Part shown: piece after piece, positions 17,050-24,172 of the stretch
How positions within the stretch are numbered: position 1 is the first letter of the stretch
Layout: each line of letters opens with the position of its first letter
Origin: Vulcanimicrobiota bacterium
Lineage (GTDB): Bacteria; Pseudomonadota; Gammaproteobacteria; Xanthomonadales; Rhodanobacteraceae
Reading direction: 5' to 3'
Length of the DNA: 37,612 bases
Assembly (NCBI GenBank): GCA_903970555.1
Contig: CAJCJD010000032.1
Coordinates: 1 to 37,612 of the forward strand
Program-made: the position numbers and the translations under genes
The notes under the pieces: model-generated
The model's database searches: none
The model's input: the letters and a program-made list of their open reading frames with translations, nothing else
Told to the model about the DNA's origin: nothing

Positions 17050-17370
17050 ATGTCCTCTGAACAGCCCTCTTATTCAGCCCCGCCGAACGATGCTCCCATT
17101 CGACAATGGGACGGCGCTATGCCCGTCATTATGTCCACCATCGTGCAGTTGATGATTGCCGTGCAGCTTTGGAAATATGGCTTGCATCCAGCTCACCACG
17201 ATGAAGACACTGCCGACCACATTGCGATGCTGCTTATGTTTGGTCAGATACCCATCATGTTCTGGTTTACGGCGACAGGTCGTCATCACGCTCAAAAGAT
17301 CCTGCCTACGCTCGCGCTCCAACTGTCACTTTGGGCTATCACGTTTGCATTGGCCGTCACCCTGACTTAG
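17050..17370 (+). CDS. Small three-helix membrane protein, unknown function
   Basis: The start at 17050 follows GGGAG at a good distance; the frame is open far upstream, but the sequence there does not look like protein. The 106-residue product has a polar N-terminus (MSSEQPSYSAPPNDAPIRQW) and three hydrophobic helices (about residues 25-40, 55-73 and 83-104). A His-rich loop, LHPAHHDEDTADH, lies between helices 1 and 2. The helix-2 segment MLLMFGQIPIMFWF looks genuinely membrane-embedded. No family was recognised. The His/Asp-rich loop could bind a metal, but this is speculation. It is followed by a strong hairpin terminator. Confidence 0.65.
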   Translation: MSSEQPSYSAPPNDAPIRQWDGAMPVIMSTIVQLMIAVQLWKYGLHPAHHDEDTADHIAMLLMFGQIPIMFWFTATGRHHAQKILPTLALQLSLWAITFALAVTLT

Positions 17371-17396
17371 GGACTAAATCTTTGCAGCAACCCAAG

Positions 17397-17439
17397 AAAT
17401 AAGGGGCAGGTCATTGATAAAAGACTCTGCCCCTTATTT
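17397..17439. terminator. Bidirectional terminator-like hairpin
   Basis: A perfect 13-base stem (AAATAAGGGGCAG and CTGCCCCTTATTT) with a 17-base loop has A- and T-rich flanks on both sides. It sits between convergent genes and can serve both. It belongs to a set of similar AAGGGG/CCCCTT hairpins in this window. Confidence 0.75.
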
Positions 17440-17532
17440 TCCGTAGCGACGTACAATCGCTTTCGAGAAAACACGCTGTCGTCAATTGCGCGTACCGCAC
17501 TACAAGCGTGTTTTCGCGACCACTTCTTACGA

Positions 17533-17706
17533 TCAATGCACAACGAATTGCTCACCGAACTTTTCGTGATGCTTCACCAGATAGGTGTTGAAGAAGTCCT
17601 GATCGGTATCGTATTCGCCCGCCATTTGCTCTATGACCGCGGAGTCGAACTGATCGCTAATGTCATCGAAGTCGTAGGATTTGTTTTGATAGCTAACTTT
17701 GCTCAC
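17533..17706 (-). CDS. Small acidic protein of 57 residues, GTG start
   Basis: The GTG start at 17706 has CGGAG about eight bases upstream. The product begins MSKVSYQNKSYDFDDISDQF and ends HHEKFGEQFVVH. It is acidic, rich in Asp, Glu and aromatic residues, and has no signal peptide or membrane helix. Regular alternation suggests one or two amphipathic helices. The ORF is clean, uses ordinary codons and is followed by a terminator-like hairpin about 95 bases downstream. It is short enough to be missed by gene finders with a 60-codon limit. No family was recognised. Confidence 0.65.
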   Translation of the reverse strand: MSKVSYQNKSYDFDDISDQFDSAVIEQMAGEYDTDQDFFNTYLVKHHEKFGEQFVVH

Positions 17707-17951
17707 GACAATTCTCCGATTCTTACTTTGATAATGTCATGGTCGACGGGACGCCAGCGGAAATCACCGACGCTTGGCGCAATGTATAGCGACTACGACG
17801 TTGCAAGATGTGAAAGAAAATGCCTAGTTTCGTCACGAAATCGTATTGTTGCGAATTCTTCAGCCAAGGCTTAGCGGGTCTTCAGCGAACGCGTGAAAAA
17901 GACGAAGACTTTGCGGATTCATCCGCCTGCTTGAACATCCACAGACTGCCG

Positions 17952-18764
17952 TCAAACCACCGTGTCGACAAACACTCCGCGTAGGCCGGAGATGCCGCTT
18001 TCGCTAAAGTTGCGCGCCAACGTTTGCAGGAACGTTTGCAAGCTGGGCATTGCGTTGCCTGAAGAATCGCCTGATGTTCCGTGCGACGAACTAAGTGAGG
18101 CCCAAAGGTTTTGTAAGACTGTTGTCAGGCTGCTAGCACCGTTTGAGGTAGGCGACGGACTGCTCGAACTGGAGCTCAATGCCTGAGCCAGGTTGGAGAA
18201 TGTCGACGCGATGTTTCTGTACTGCTGTACCTGCTGCGATCCACTCGGCTGCTGCGGCAGAGGTGCGAGACCTCTTATTACGACGGCGTTATTGGAGCCA
18301 ACCGCCGCGTTCGTGGCCGCGGTGGATGCAGCAGCGGCAGCAGCCTGAGCACTACCATTGCTGCTACTCGTTGACGCAGCATCAGTATCCGTCGCCTGCT
18401 GGGCTGCGGCCAACAATTGGGCAAGAAACGCCGGGAATGTTTTTAGCGCGCCGTTTGCGGACAACGAATCGGCAGTCATGCTGCTCGTATCTGCCGAATA
18501 GGGCGACTGATTCGTTGCTGATGCAGCCGTAATAGCTGAGGAAGACGCGGCAGTAGATGCCGTGCCGAGCGCGGGGGTCAGCCCAAGCTGCGTCAGCGAG
18601 ACAGCAATGGCCGAAATCAGCGGGTTCGCACTCGCGATGGGGGAGCCCGGCGGGACTACGGAAAACGCACCAGCCGATTCATCCAGCTCTCTTTTGTGAT
18701 GGGCACGCTGGAGCGCAATGTACCCATTCAAGGACTGCGTGCTGCTGATGCTTGGAATGCTCAT
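17952..18764 (-). CDS. Ser/Ala-rich low-complexity protein, unknown function
   Basis: The 270-residue product has a more ordinary N-terminus (SISSTQSLNGYIALQRAHHK) and C-terminus (SLQTFLQTLARNFSESGISG, then a short hydrophobic end). Between them lie long stretches of Ala, Ser and Thr, including SQAAAAAAS-type and SSSSSS runs. There is no signal peptide and no membrane helix apart from a mildly hydrophobic segment around residues 45-65. Similar low-complexity proteins with a LQ.FLQ.L end occur in related bacteria as hypothetical proteins (from memory). The composition resembles secreted or surface linker-like proteins, but no export signal is seen. Confidence 0.65.
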   Translation of the reverse strand: MSIPSISSTQSLNGYIALQRAHHKRELDESAGAFSVVPPGSPIASANPLISAIAVSLTQLGLTPALGTASTAASSSAITAASATNQSPYSADTSSMTADSLSANGALKTFPAFLAQLLAAAQQATDTDAASTSSSNGSAQAAAAAASTAATNAAVGSNNAVVIRGLAPLPQQPSGSQQVQQYRNIASTFSNLAQALSSSSSSPSPTSNGASSLTTVLQNLWASLSSSHGTSGDSSGNAMPSLQTFLQTLARNFSESGISGLRGVFVDTVV

Positions 18765-18983
18765 GACAGGCAGCCCCTTGTGGGCAGTGAGCCTTCCCTA
18801 TAGTACCTCGCCAGCCATCTGAATCTGTATATCGACCGGCAGAAGGGTCGCGCCCCTCTATCGACGGAATCCGCCGGAGTCGGGGGCGGACTTAGATAGT
18901 GCGCGGGCGCCTGAGCTCAAGGTGAGGTTTCCCACCAAGAAAATACGCGCCCGCCGCAAGTACTTCACCGTACAGCGATCGGC

Positions 18984-19088
18984 CTATTTGGCATTTCGCT
19001 TCTTTTCCTCTTTGGCCGCCTTCTTCTCTTTCATGGTTTTGGCTGGCTTTTTCTTTTCGCTCTTTTTTGAATCCATACCTTTGCTCAT
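18984..19088 (-). CDS. 34-residue lysine-rich protein
   Basis: The ATG at 19088 follows AAGGA at about four bases. The product begins MSKGMDSKKSEKKKPAKTMK and continues with EKKAAKEEKKRNAK. More than a third of its residues are Lys and it has hardly any hydrophobic residues. Short proteins of the MSKGMD..K...KKPAKT type recur in many proteobacteria as conserved hypothetical proteins (from memory). Such composition fits nucleic-acid or ribosome binding, but no function is established. It is below usual gene-finder limits. Confidence 0.7.
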   Translation of the reverse strand: MSKGMDSKKSEKKKPAKTMKEKKAAKEEKKRNAK

Positions 19089-19481
19089 TTTCCTTACTCC
19101 TTCATGGTTACAGGCCGCTATCTCACACTTTACACGGCCACTGACACCTGTGCTTGCATGACCAAGCGCCCTTGCTGTCGAACATGGCTGCCTTTTTTCA
19201 TCCCTAGCTTGCTCCTGTTTGAACCGCGATGACCATTGAAAAGGGGCCAGCAGGAGCTGCCCCCTTTTGACTTACAAAGCATCTTTCACGGAATCTTCCG
19301 CCACCACGTGGCTATTTGGTTGCCTTTGATGTGGGCGATTTGCACGGAGGGACATAGAGGGATCTTGATCGCCCTGCTTCTTCACACGCGCAACGGGGCA
19401 TGTAAGCACTCGCTTTTTGGAAAGTTGAACAGCAACTGCAATGAACCAAAGGTGCTATGCCGCTGCGGACGATGATCAGCC
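19089..19481. other. Intergenic region with one terminator-like hairpin
   Basis: Apart from the hairpin at 19239-19268, no gene, repeat or RNA could be supported. It separates the lysine-rich small gene from the end of the CPBP protease gene on the same strand. Confidence 0.55.
19239..19268. terminator. Terminator-like hairpin of the AAGGGG/CCCCTT set
   Basis: AAAAGGGGCCAGC and GCTGCCCCCTTTT pair with one mismatch around AGGA. A- and T-tracts on the two sides allow termination in both directions; on the minus strand it would end the CPBP transcript. Confidence 0.7.
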
Positions 19482-21326
19482 TTATCCAGACAACAAGATC
19501 GCCGCGCACGCGATGGCGTTGTTGGCTGCATGCAGCGCGATAGACGCAGCCAAGCCTCGGGTGCGCCGCACAAGCCAACCACCAAAAAGCCCGAGCAGAA
19601 AATAGAAAGCAAAGTGCGGAAGATCGAAATGGATGAGCGCAAAGAGCAGCGCTTGCCATGTATTGGCCCAGCCAAAGCTGAGATGCCGCGAGAGGCCACC
19701 GAGGATAAAGCAGCGAAACACCAACTCCTCGTAAATGGGAACTAGCACGGCGACGATCAGCATTGCGAAGGCCGCGCCGCCGAGGTGCGATGCGGCCACG
19801 GCGAGGGCCGCGACTCGTTGATCATGCGGCGTGCCGCGAAGCGTTTCGCCGAGATGCCCCGTATGCGTGGCCGCCCATACAACGAGTACCTTCAAAAGCG
19901 ACCACGCCACCACCGTGATCAATGCCACCTTCCAACCACGGTCGCCCAGCCATGCCCGCCACGAAAGATGCCGTGCCGCAGGAATCAGAAACAGCGCACC
20001 ACCCGCCAGCATCGCTAACTGAATCGCAAGCGCCGTGGCTTCTTCGCCAGGAGAAAGCGGACGGTTTGCTCCGAGCGATTGCAGTGCGCTTCCCGAACCC
20101 AGCATCGGAACTAGGGTCGACACGACCAAAAATGCACCCAGAGCCAGCCACATGTGCCTGAGACCAATCGGCGCAAACAGCGGCTGCAAGGGCTTATTGA
20201 GGCGTGCCCGAACGATGCCTCGGTAATGCGCCGGGAAGGCAATGACACCGGGGAGGCAAGCCAGAAACACCAGCATCGCAAACATCGCCAAAGCAAACGG
20301 TGCCAATGTCGGTGCAAAGAGTTGCAACGGATCGTGCGCCAACAACATTCCATAGGCAGACAGCAGTGGCGCGGTTATGCCCGTCTTGCTGAACCAGTCG
20401 TGGAATGCCGCCGACGCGGCGTTTCCATCTTTTTGCACCGCGGCGACATCCACTCGCAGTTGATACTGCGCAACGGTTTGATAGGCCGGTTTGATCTTGA
20501 CCTTGCTTAGCGCGTCGGCGGCTTTCGCATTCATGCCAGCCCGCAGATAAATGCGCGCCGCTATCCATGGGTCGGTTTTCTGCCCTGCCGAGTCAGCGCG
20601 TTGCAGCTCGGCCAACGCCGTTGCCGGACTAAGACTGTCAGCCGCAAAACGCACGCGCTGCTCTTCAATCCACGCCGAAGTTGGGAGGGGCGCCTTAGCC
20701 AGCAGCGACTCGGCCTCGCTCCGACGGCCGGCATCGCATAAATAACGCAGCGCCGCGGTGAGTTGAGCACTGCCCGGATCCAGCCGAACCGACGTCAGCG
20801 CTTCCTGACCGGCCAAGTCAGACTGATGAGTGGCCGTATAAGCGCCAGACAGCACACCATGAAGCCGCATCCGCTGCTGCACCGTCCAGTGTTCGCTCGC
20901 CGGCAGCAACGGAATGGCGAAGTCGAGCACTGGCTTTCCGTAGCGATGCTCGGCGACGTAGAGACTCGCTTCGGGATCGCCGTGAAAGCGGTCTTCCAAT
21001 TGTTTCTTGCAAGCCTGGAAGTCGGTTTGCGCATCGTCGTCCCAGGTCAGATCGTCGTTATCGGTAAAGCTCTCGATAAACTGACATTGCGCAATGACCA
21101 GCGCCGAGTCGTTTGGATTTGCGGTTTCCTGTTGCGCGTAAGCCCGCTGCACATCTCGATATGCATCGTACTGACTGTCCGAAACAAGTTCGGCGGCACG
21201 CGAGGGCGTTCGCAAGTCGTCCAGGGAAATCGGCCGCACTGCCTGCGCCATGCACGGCACAGCGACGACCAAACATATCCCGGCGACCCATGCACGCGCG
21301 AAGCGTTGAAGATGGAAAGCAATCAC
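19482..21326 (-). CDS. CPBP-family intramembrane metalloprotease with exported helical-repeat N-terminal region
   Basis: From the GTG at 21326 the protein has 614 residues. The frame stays open to 21515, but that extra sequence is not protein-like, and residues 1-29 of the chosen start form a signal-like helix ending VPCMAQA. Residues about 35-330 are helical, TPR-like repeats (for example SAWIEEQRVRFAADSLSPAT) and are probably periplasmic. The C-terminal 270 residues hold about eight membrane helices with the CPBP/Abi motifs: EE at about 533-534 in PIYEELVFRCFILGG, FALIHF with His near 566, and HAANN with His near 599. These form the Rce1-like glutamate-histidine metal site. CPBP proteins cut peptides within membranes and are linked to peptide maturation or bacteriocin immunity. 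The start codon is uncertain. Confidence 0.85.
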   Translation of the reverse strand: MIAFHLQRFARAWVAGICLVVAVPCMAQAVRPISLDDLRTPSRAAELVSDSQYDAYRDVQRAYAQQETANPNDSALVIAQCQFIESFTDNDDLTWDDDAQTDFQACKKQLEDRFHGDPEASLYVAEHRYGKPVLDFAIPLLPASEHWTVQQRMRLHGVLSGAYTATHQSDLAGQEALTSVRLDPGSAQLTAALRYLCDAGRRSEAESLLAKAPLPTSAWIEEQRVRFAADSLSPATALAELQRADSAGQKTDPWIAARIYLRAGMNAKAADALSKVKIKPAYQTVAQYQLRVDVAAVQKDGNAASAAFHDWFSKTGITAPLLSAYGMLLAHDPLQLFAPTLAPFALAMFAMLVFLACLPGVIAFPAHYRGIVRARLNKPLQPLFAPIGLRHMWLALGAFLVVSTLVPMLGSGSALQSLGANRPLSPGEEATALAIQLAMLAGGALFLIPAARHLSWRAWLGDRGWKVALITVVAWSLLKVLVVWAATHTGHLGETLRGTPHDQRVAALAVAASHLGGAAFAMLIVAVLVPIYEELVFRCFILGGLSRHLSFGWANTWQALLFALIHFDLPHFAFYFLLGLFGGWLVRRTRGLAASIALHAANNAIACAAILLSG

Positions 21327-21769
21327 TTTCGATTTCGCTGGCGGTATGGCCACGCCAACCTGTTCACAGGTCACGCAGGCCCGGTTAAACCGCAGCCGCT
21401 CGCCCCCATGACGAATACTCGCAAAGCGAGCCCCGTGTTGCCCACGTCCCCCAACGCTTTTCACTTTGCCGCCCCCTGAGCATCCTTGCCATGGCCCTGA
21501 GCTTTTCCGAACCACCCGCTACCGTACCGACCGATAGCAGCGGCGCCCCCTGCGCATGGCGATCACCGTACTTGCAGCCAACCACGTCGTTTCTTGCTTA
21601 CCCCGGCTCGGAGTGTATACGCGGAAATAGCGGCTAGCCCACTCTCCCCCGCTCGGGCCTTGTCCAAGCCATCGCGGGCGTCCCATTCAAGATCGCCCTT
21701 TCTCCGCCGATAGCTATCCCATGGCCCCACCTGTCGTGGGACTTCATATCTCAATCGGGGGATTGAGCC
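21327..21769. other. Upstream region of CPBP gene and of a small-gene pair
   Basis: The CPBP frame is open to 21515, so the gene could start further upstream than chosen. Beyond that I see no gene, repeat or strong hairpin before the plus-strand small gene at 21770. Confidence 0.5.
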
Positions 21770-21943
21770 ATGACTACCGCCGTTGTTGCTGCACTCATGC
21801 TTCACAACCAAACCTGCGCTCGCTGCCAAGCAGGATCACCGTGCTTTGCGGCCGAACATGTTCAAGACGAGTGGCTGCGACAGATCGCGCCGCCACCCAA
21901 GAGCGTAGACGAGCCAACGTGGTTGACTGCCAGCGCCGCCTAA
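21770..21943 (+). CDS. 57-residue cysteine-containing protein, first of a small-gene pair
   Basis: The ATG at 21770 is preceded by CGGGGG about ten bases upstream. The product runs MTTAVVAALMLHNQTCARCQ and on through AGSPCFAAEHV to WLTASAA. The CARCQAGSPC cluster (CxxC plus a third Cys six residues later) could bind a metal, but a fourth ligand would have to come from His12 or His30. Its stop is six bases before the next small gene, whose ribosome-binding site overlaps its end, so the two are probably co-transcribed. No family was recognised. The tight packing of two tiny genes is typical of phage-derived or mobile DNA. Confidence 0.5.
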   Translation: MTTAVVAALMLHNQTCARCQAGSPCFAAEHVQDEWLRQIAPPPKSVDEPTWLTASAA

Positions 21944-21949
21944 TCGGAG

Positions 21950-22153
21950 ATGATGGTGAAGGTTGAACTCAAAATTGATGCCGAGAATGCGTCGCTCAAC
22001 GATCACGACTATGCCGGTGATGAATTGGCGAGGATCTTTCGCAACGTCGCGGATCGGTTGGAAGGCCTGAACTGGAATGGCCTGGACGACTTGAGACAAA
22101 CGTTGCACGACATCAACGGCGATCGCGTGGGTCTCCTTATCATCAACGTCTAG
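21950..22153 (+). CDS. 67-residue small protein, second of a small-gene pair
   Basis: Two ATG codons in a row (21950 and 21953) follow CGGAG; the second has the better spacing. The product begins MMVKVELKIDAENASLNDHD and continues with AGDELARIFRNVADRLEGL, a well-formed amphipathic helix. It ends GDRVGLLIINV, a beta-strand-like tail. Charge pattern and codon use are those of a real cytoplasmic protein. From memory, the beginning and end resemble small phage or genomic-island proteins of unknown function. It is probably translated together with the 57-residue gene just upstream. Confidence 0.65.
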   Translation: MMVKVELKIDAENASLNDHDYAGDELARIFRNVADRLEGLNWNGLDDLRQTLHDINGDRVGLLIINV

Positions 22154-22400
22154 TCGGCCCATGATGGCCCTGCCCGCCGATAAACTGGATTGATTTCGCG
22201 TTACGTATTGGCGAACGAAAGCCCCGAACACGTCGTTCTGGCAGCACCGCCGACGGTGCCCTCCACAACGCCCGTCGCGCACGCCGCGCTCGTATTACCT
22301 CGCACGTAATTGCCGCTATTTCCTCTTCGGTCAAAGCTATCTCCGAGCTGACAGACCCTGTCGGTCGACATCCCTGCGTCCAACTCGTGAGATCACCAAC

Positions 22401-22952
22401 ATGAAATCGTTCCCCGTTCACACCATCGATTCCGCACCCGAAAAATCCCGTTCTTCGCTGGAAGCATTGCAAAGCGCCTTCGGCATGATTCCGAACATCG
22501 CAGGAGCCATGGCGACATCGCCTGTATTGATCGACTCTCTGGTAGGCCTTTTTGGAAAAGTCCACGGCGGTAGCTTTGCCGAAGACCAGATTCAGATCGT
22601 TCTGCTCACCAACGCGGTAGTCAATTCGAGCCGCTGGCCTGTCGCTTTCCACAGCACGCTCGCCTTGCAGCAAGGCATTAGCGCTGCTGACGTCGATGCC
22701 ATCCGAGACGGCCATCTTCCGAACGATCCGAAATATGCGGCATTGTCGGCCTTGGCTCGCGTGATGATCGAGAAGCGCGGCCACATCAGTCAGCAGGACA
22801 TGGAGCAGTTCCTAAATGCCGGCTTCGACGATGCGCATTTGCTCGAAGTGATAGCGATCGTCGCCGCATCCACGATCACCAACTACACTGCCAGCATCAC
22901 GAACCCGTCGCTCGAAGAAGCTTTCAAGCAACACGCTTGGGCGCGTGGCTGA
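22401..22952 (+). CDS. AhpD/carboxymuconolactone-decarboxylase-like protein lacking the CxxC
   Basis: The 183-residue all-helical protein belongs to the AhpD-like superfamily. AhpD itself carries a redox-active CxxC and a nearby His in a segment like NGCEYCVAFHS. Here the corresponding stretch is NSSRWPVAFHS: the His is kept but both cysteines are replaced. The surrounding signature (QIVLLTNAVVNSSRWPVAFH, LSALARVMIEKRG, EVIAIVAASTITNYTA) fits the family well. It therefore cannot work as a peroxidase-linked disulfide reductant and may have a different chemistry or none. The XRE/MmyB-type regulator 145 bases downstream on the same strand may control it, a pairing often seen in proteobacteria. 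Confidence 0.85.
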   Translation: MKSFPVHTIDSAPEKSRSSLEALQSAFGMIPNIAGAMATSPVLIDSLVGLFGKVHGGSFAEDQIQIVLLTNAVVNSSRWPVAFHSTLALQQGISAADVDAIRDGHLPNDPKYAALSALARVMIEKRGHISQQDMEQFLNAGFDDAHLLEVIAIVAASTITNYTASITNPSLEEAFKQHAWARG

Positions 22953-23097
22953 CGGCTCTCTACCTGCGATTCACTGCACTTCCTGCACGCTGCAGGGTGC
23001 AGTGTTCGCTGTTACACGTCATTGCATTGATCTTCATCGAACGCTGGATTGAACCGCCGAGAAAAGCCGATCGTCGGTAACGCACTTCGGAATTCCC

Positions 23098-23934
23098 ATG
23101 AGCACACTTAAGAACTCCCGAGACTCGTCCCACGATGAACTAGGGCGCCTTCTCCGTCATTGGCGGGACATTCGCCGCAAAAGCCAGATGGAGCTTTCGC
23201 TCGATACGGGCGTGTCGCAGCGGCATCTCAGTTTTATCGAAAGCGGACGTAGCGTGCCGAGCCGGCAAACCTTGCTCAACATCACGCAAGCATTGGATGT
23301 GCCGTTCCGTGAACGCAACGGGTTCCTGATCGCCGCGGGCTTTGCGCCCATTTATAAGGAAGACGCCTGGAACGCCGAAGAAATGCGCAGCGTCACGCGT
23401 GCACTCGAACGCATTCTTCTTCACCATCAACCGTTTCCTGCTCTGGTGATGGATCGCTACTGGAACGTGTTTATGAGGAACACGTCGGCGCTCCGCTTTT
23501 TCAACGCATTTATCGATCTCGAAGCACGCCCCGAACCACGCAACATGCTGCATCTCATGTTCGACCCGACAGCCATGCGCCCGTTTGTCATGAATTGGGA
23601 AGAGACATCGAAAGCACTGATCCAACGCATCTACCGGGAATCAGTTGGCCACACGCTGGATGAGCGTGCTCGCGAGTTGTTGACCTCGTTGCTTGCTTAT
23701 CCAGACGTAGCCCCCACCCTTCGCACTATCGAAGCCTACGAGTGCGAACCAACGCTCCCCATGGTCCCGCTCAGTTTTCAAAAAGACGGCCAGGTATTGC
23801 GCTACTTTTCCATGGTCACCACAGTCGGCACGCCGCAGACCATCAGCACGCAGGAATTGCGCATCGAGTCGATGTTTCCCGCTGACGAAGCCACCGAGGA
23901 CGCGCACCGTCGGTTAATCGATCGTCTGGGCTGA
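23098..23934 (+). CDS. XRE-family transcriptional regulator with MmyB-like ligand-binding domain
   Basis: This 278-residue regulator has an N-terminal helix-turn-helix of the XRE type at about residues 14-69 (GRLLRHWRDIRRKSQMELSL, then GVSQRHLSFIESGRSVPSR). The rest matches the MmyB-type ligand-binding domain (PF17765), a PAS-like fold, with ALVMDRYWNVFMRNTSALRF and MLHLMFDPTAMRPFVMNWEE. Family members such as MmyB are thought to sense small, possibly fatty-acid-like ligands, and usually regulate an adjacent enzyme gene. The candidate target is the AhpD-like gene upstream, or the permease operon downstream, which has a TGTCCG repeat cluster in front of it. The ATG is weakly marked (GGAATT). 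Confidence 0.92.
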   Translation: MSTLKNSRDSSHDELGRLLRHWRDIRRKSQMELSLDTGVSQRHLSFIESGRSVPSRQTLLNITQALDVPFRERNGFLIAAGFAPIYKEDAWNAEEMRSVTRALERILLHHQPFPALVMDRYWNVFMRNTSALRFFNAFIDLEARPEPRNMLHLMFDPTAMRPFVMNWEETSKALIQRIYRESVGHTLDERARELLTSLLAYPDVAPTLRTIEAYECEPTLPMVPLSFQKDGQVLRYFSMVTTVGTPQTISTQELRIESMFPADEATEDAHRRLIDRLG

Positions 23935-23970
23935 CAACACGCGTCACGATCTTGCGAAGCACCTCCGAGC

Positions 23971-24029
23971 TGTCCGTGTTTCGGCCACCTATCCCGTGTC
24001 CGCCTGTCCGGCCGAATGTCCGCGGACAC
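23971..24029. promoter_or_regulatory. Cluster of four TGTCCG repeats with a perfect 12-base palindrome
   Basis: TGTCCG occurs at 23971, 23997, 24005 and 24017. The last is part of the perfect palindrome TGTCCGCGGACA, and GTGTCCGC/GCGGACAC also pair over 26 bases. It lies between the regulator gene and the permease operon and looks like an operator. It could instead be a collapsed copy of the dispersed ATGTCCGC repeat. Confidence 0.45.
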
Positions 24030-24172
24030 CTGGGCCATTCAACGCTCGCATGCATCACATTGATCTATAAGGGCGTTTTCACCCATCCATCCTGGCATGT
24101 GGCTTGCTGTCTCTCATGTAGCTCGCGAAAGCGGTCGCCCGGCATGGGCCACGGATAGGGATAGGAGGTTGG

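Noticed and set aside
21836-22282. 148-residue minus-strand ORF
   Set aside because: It is antisense to the 67-residue gene, which has the better start signal and composition.
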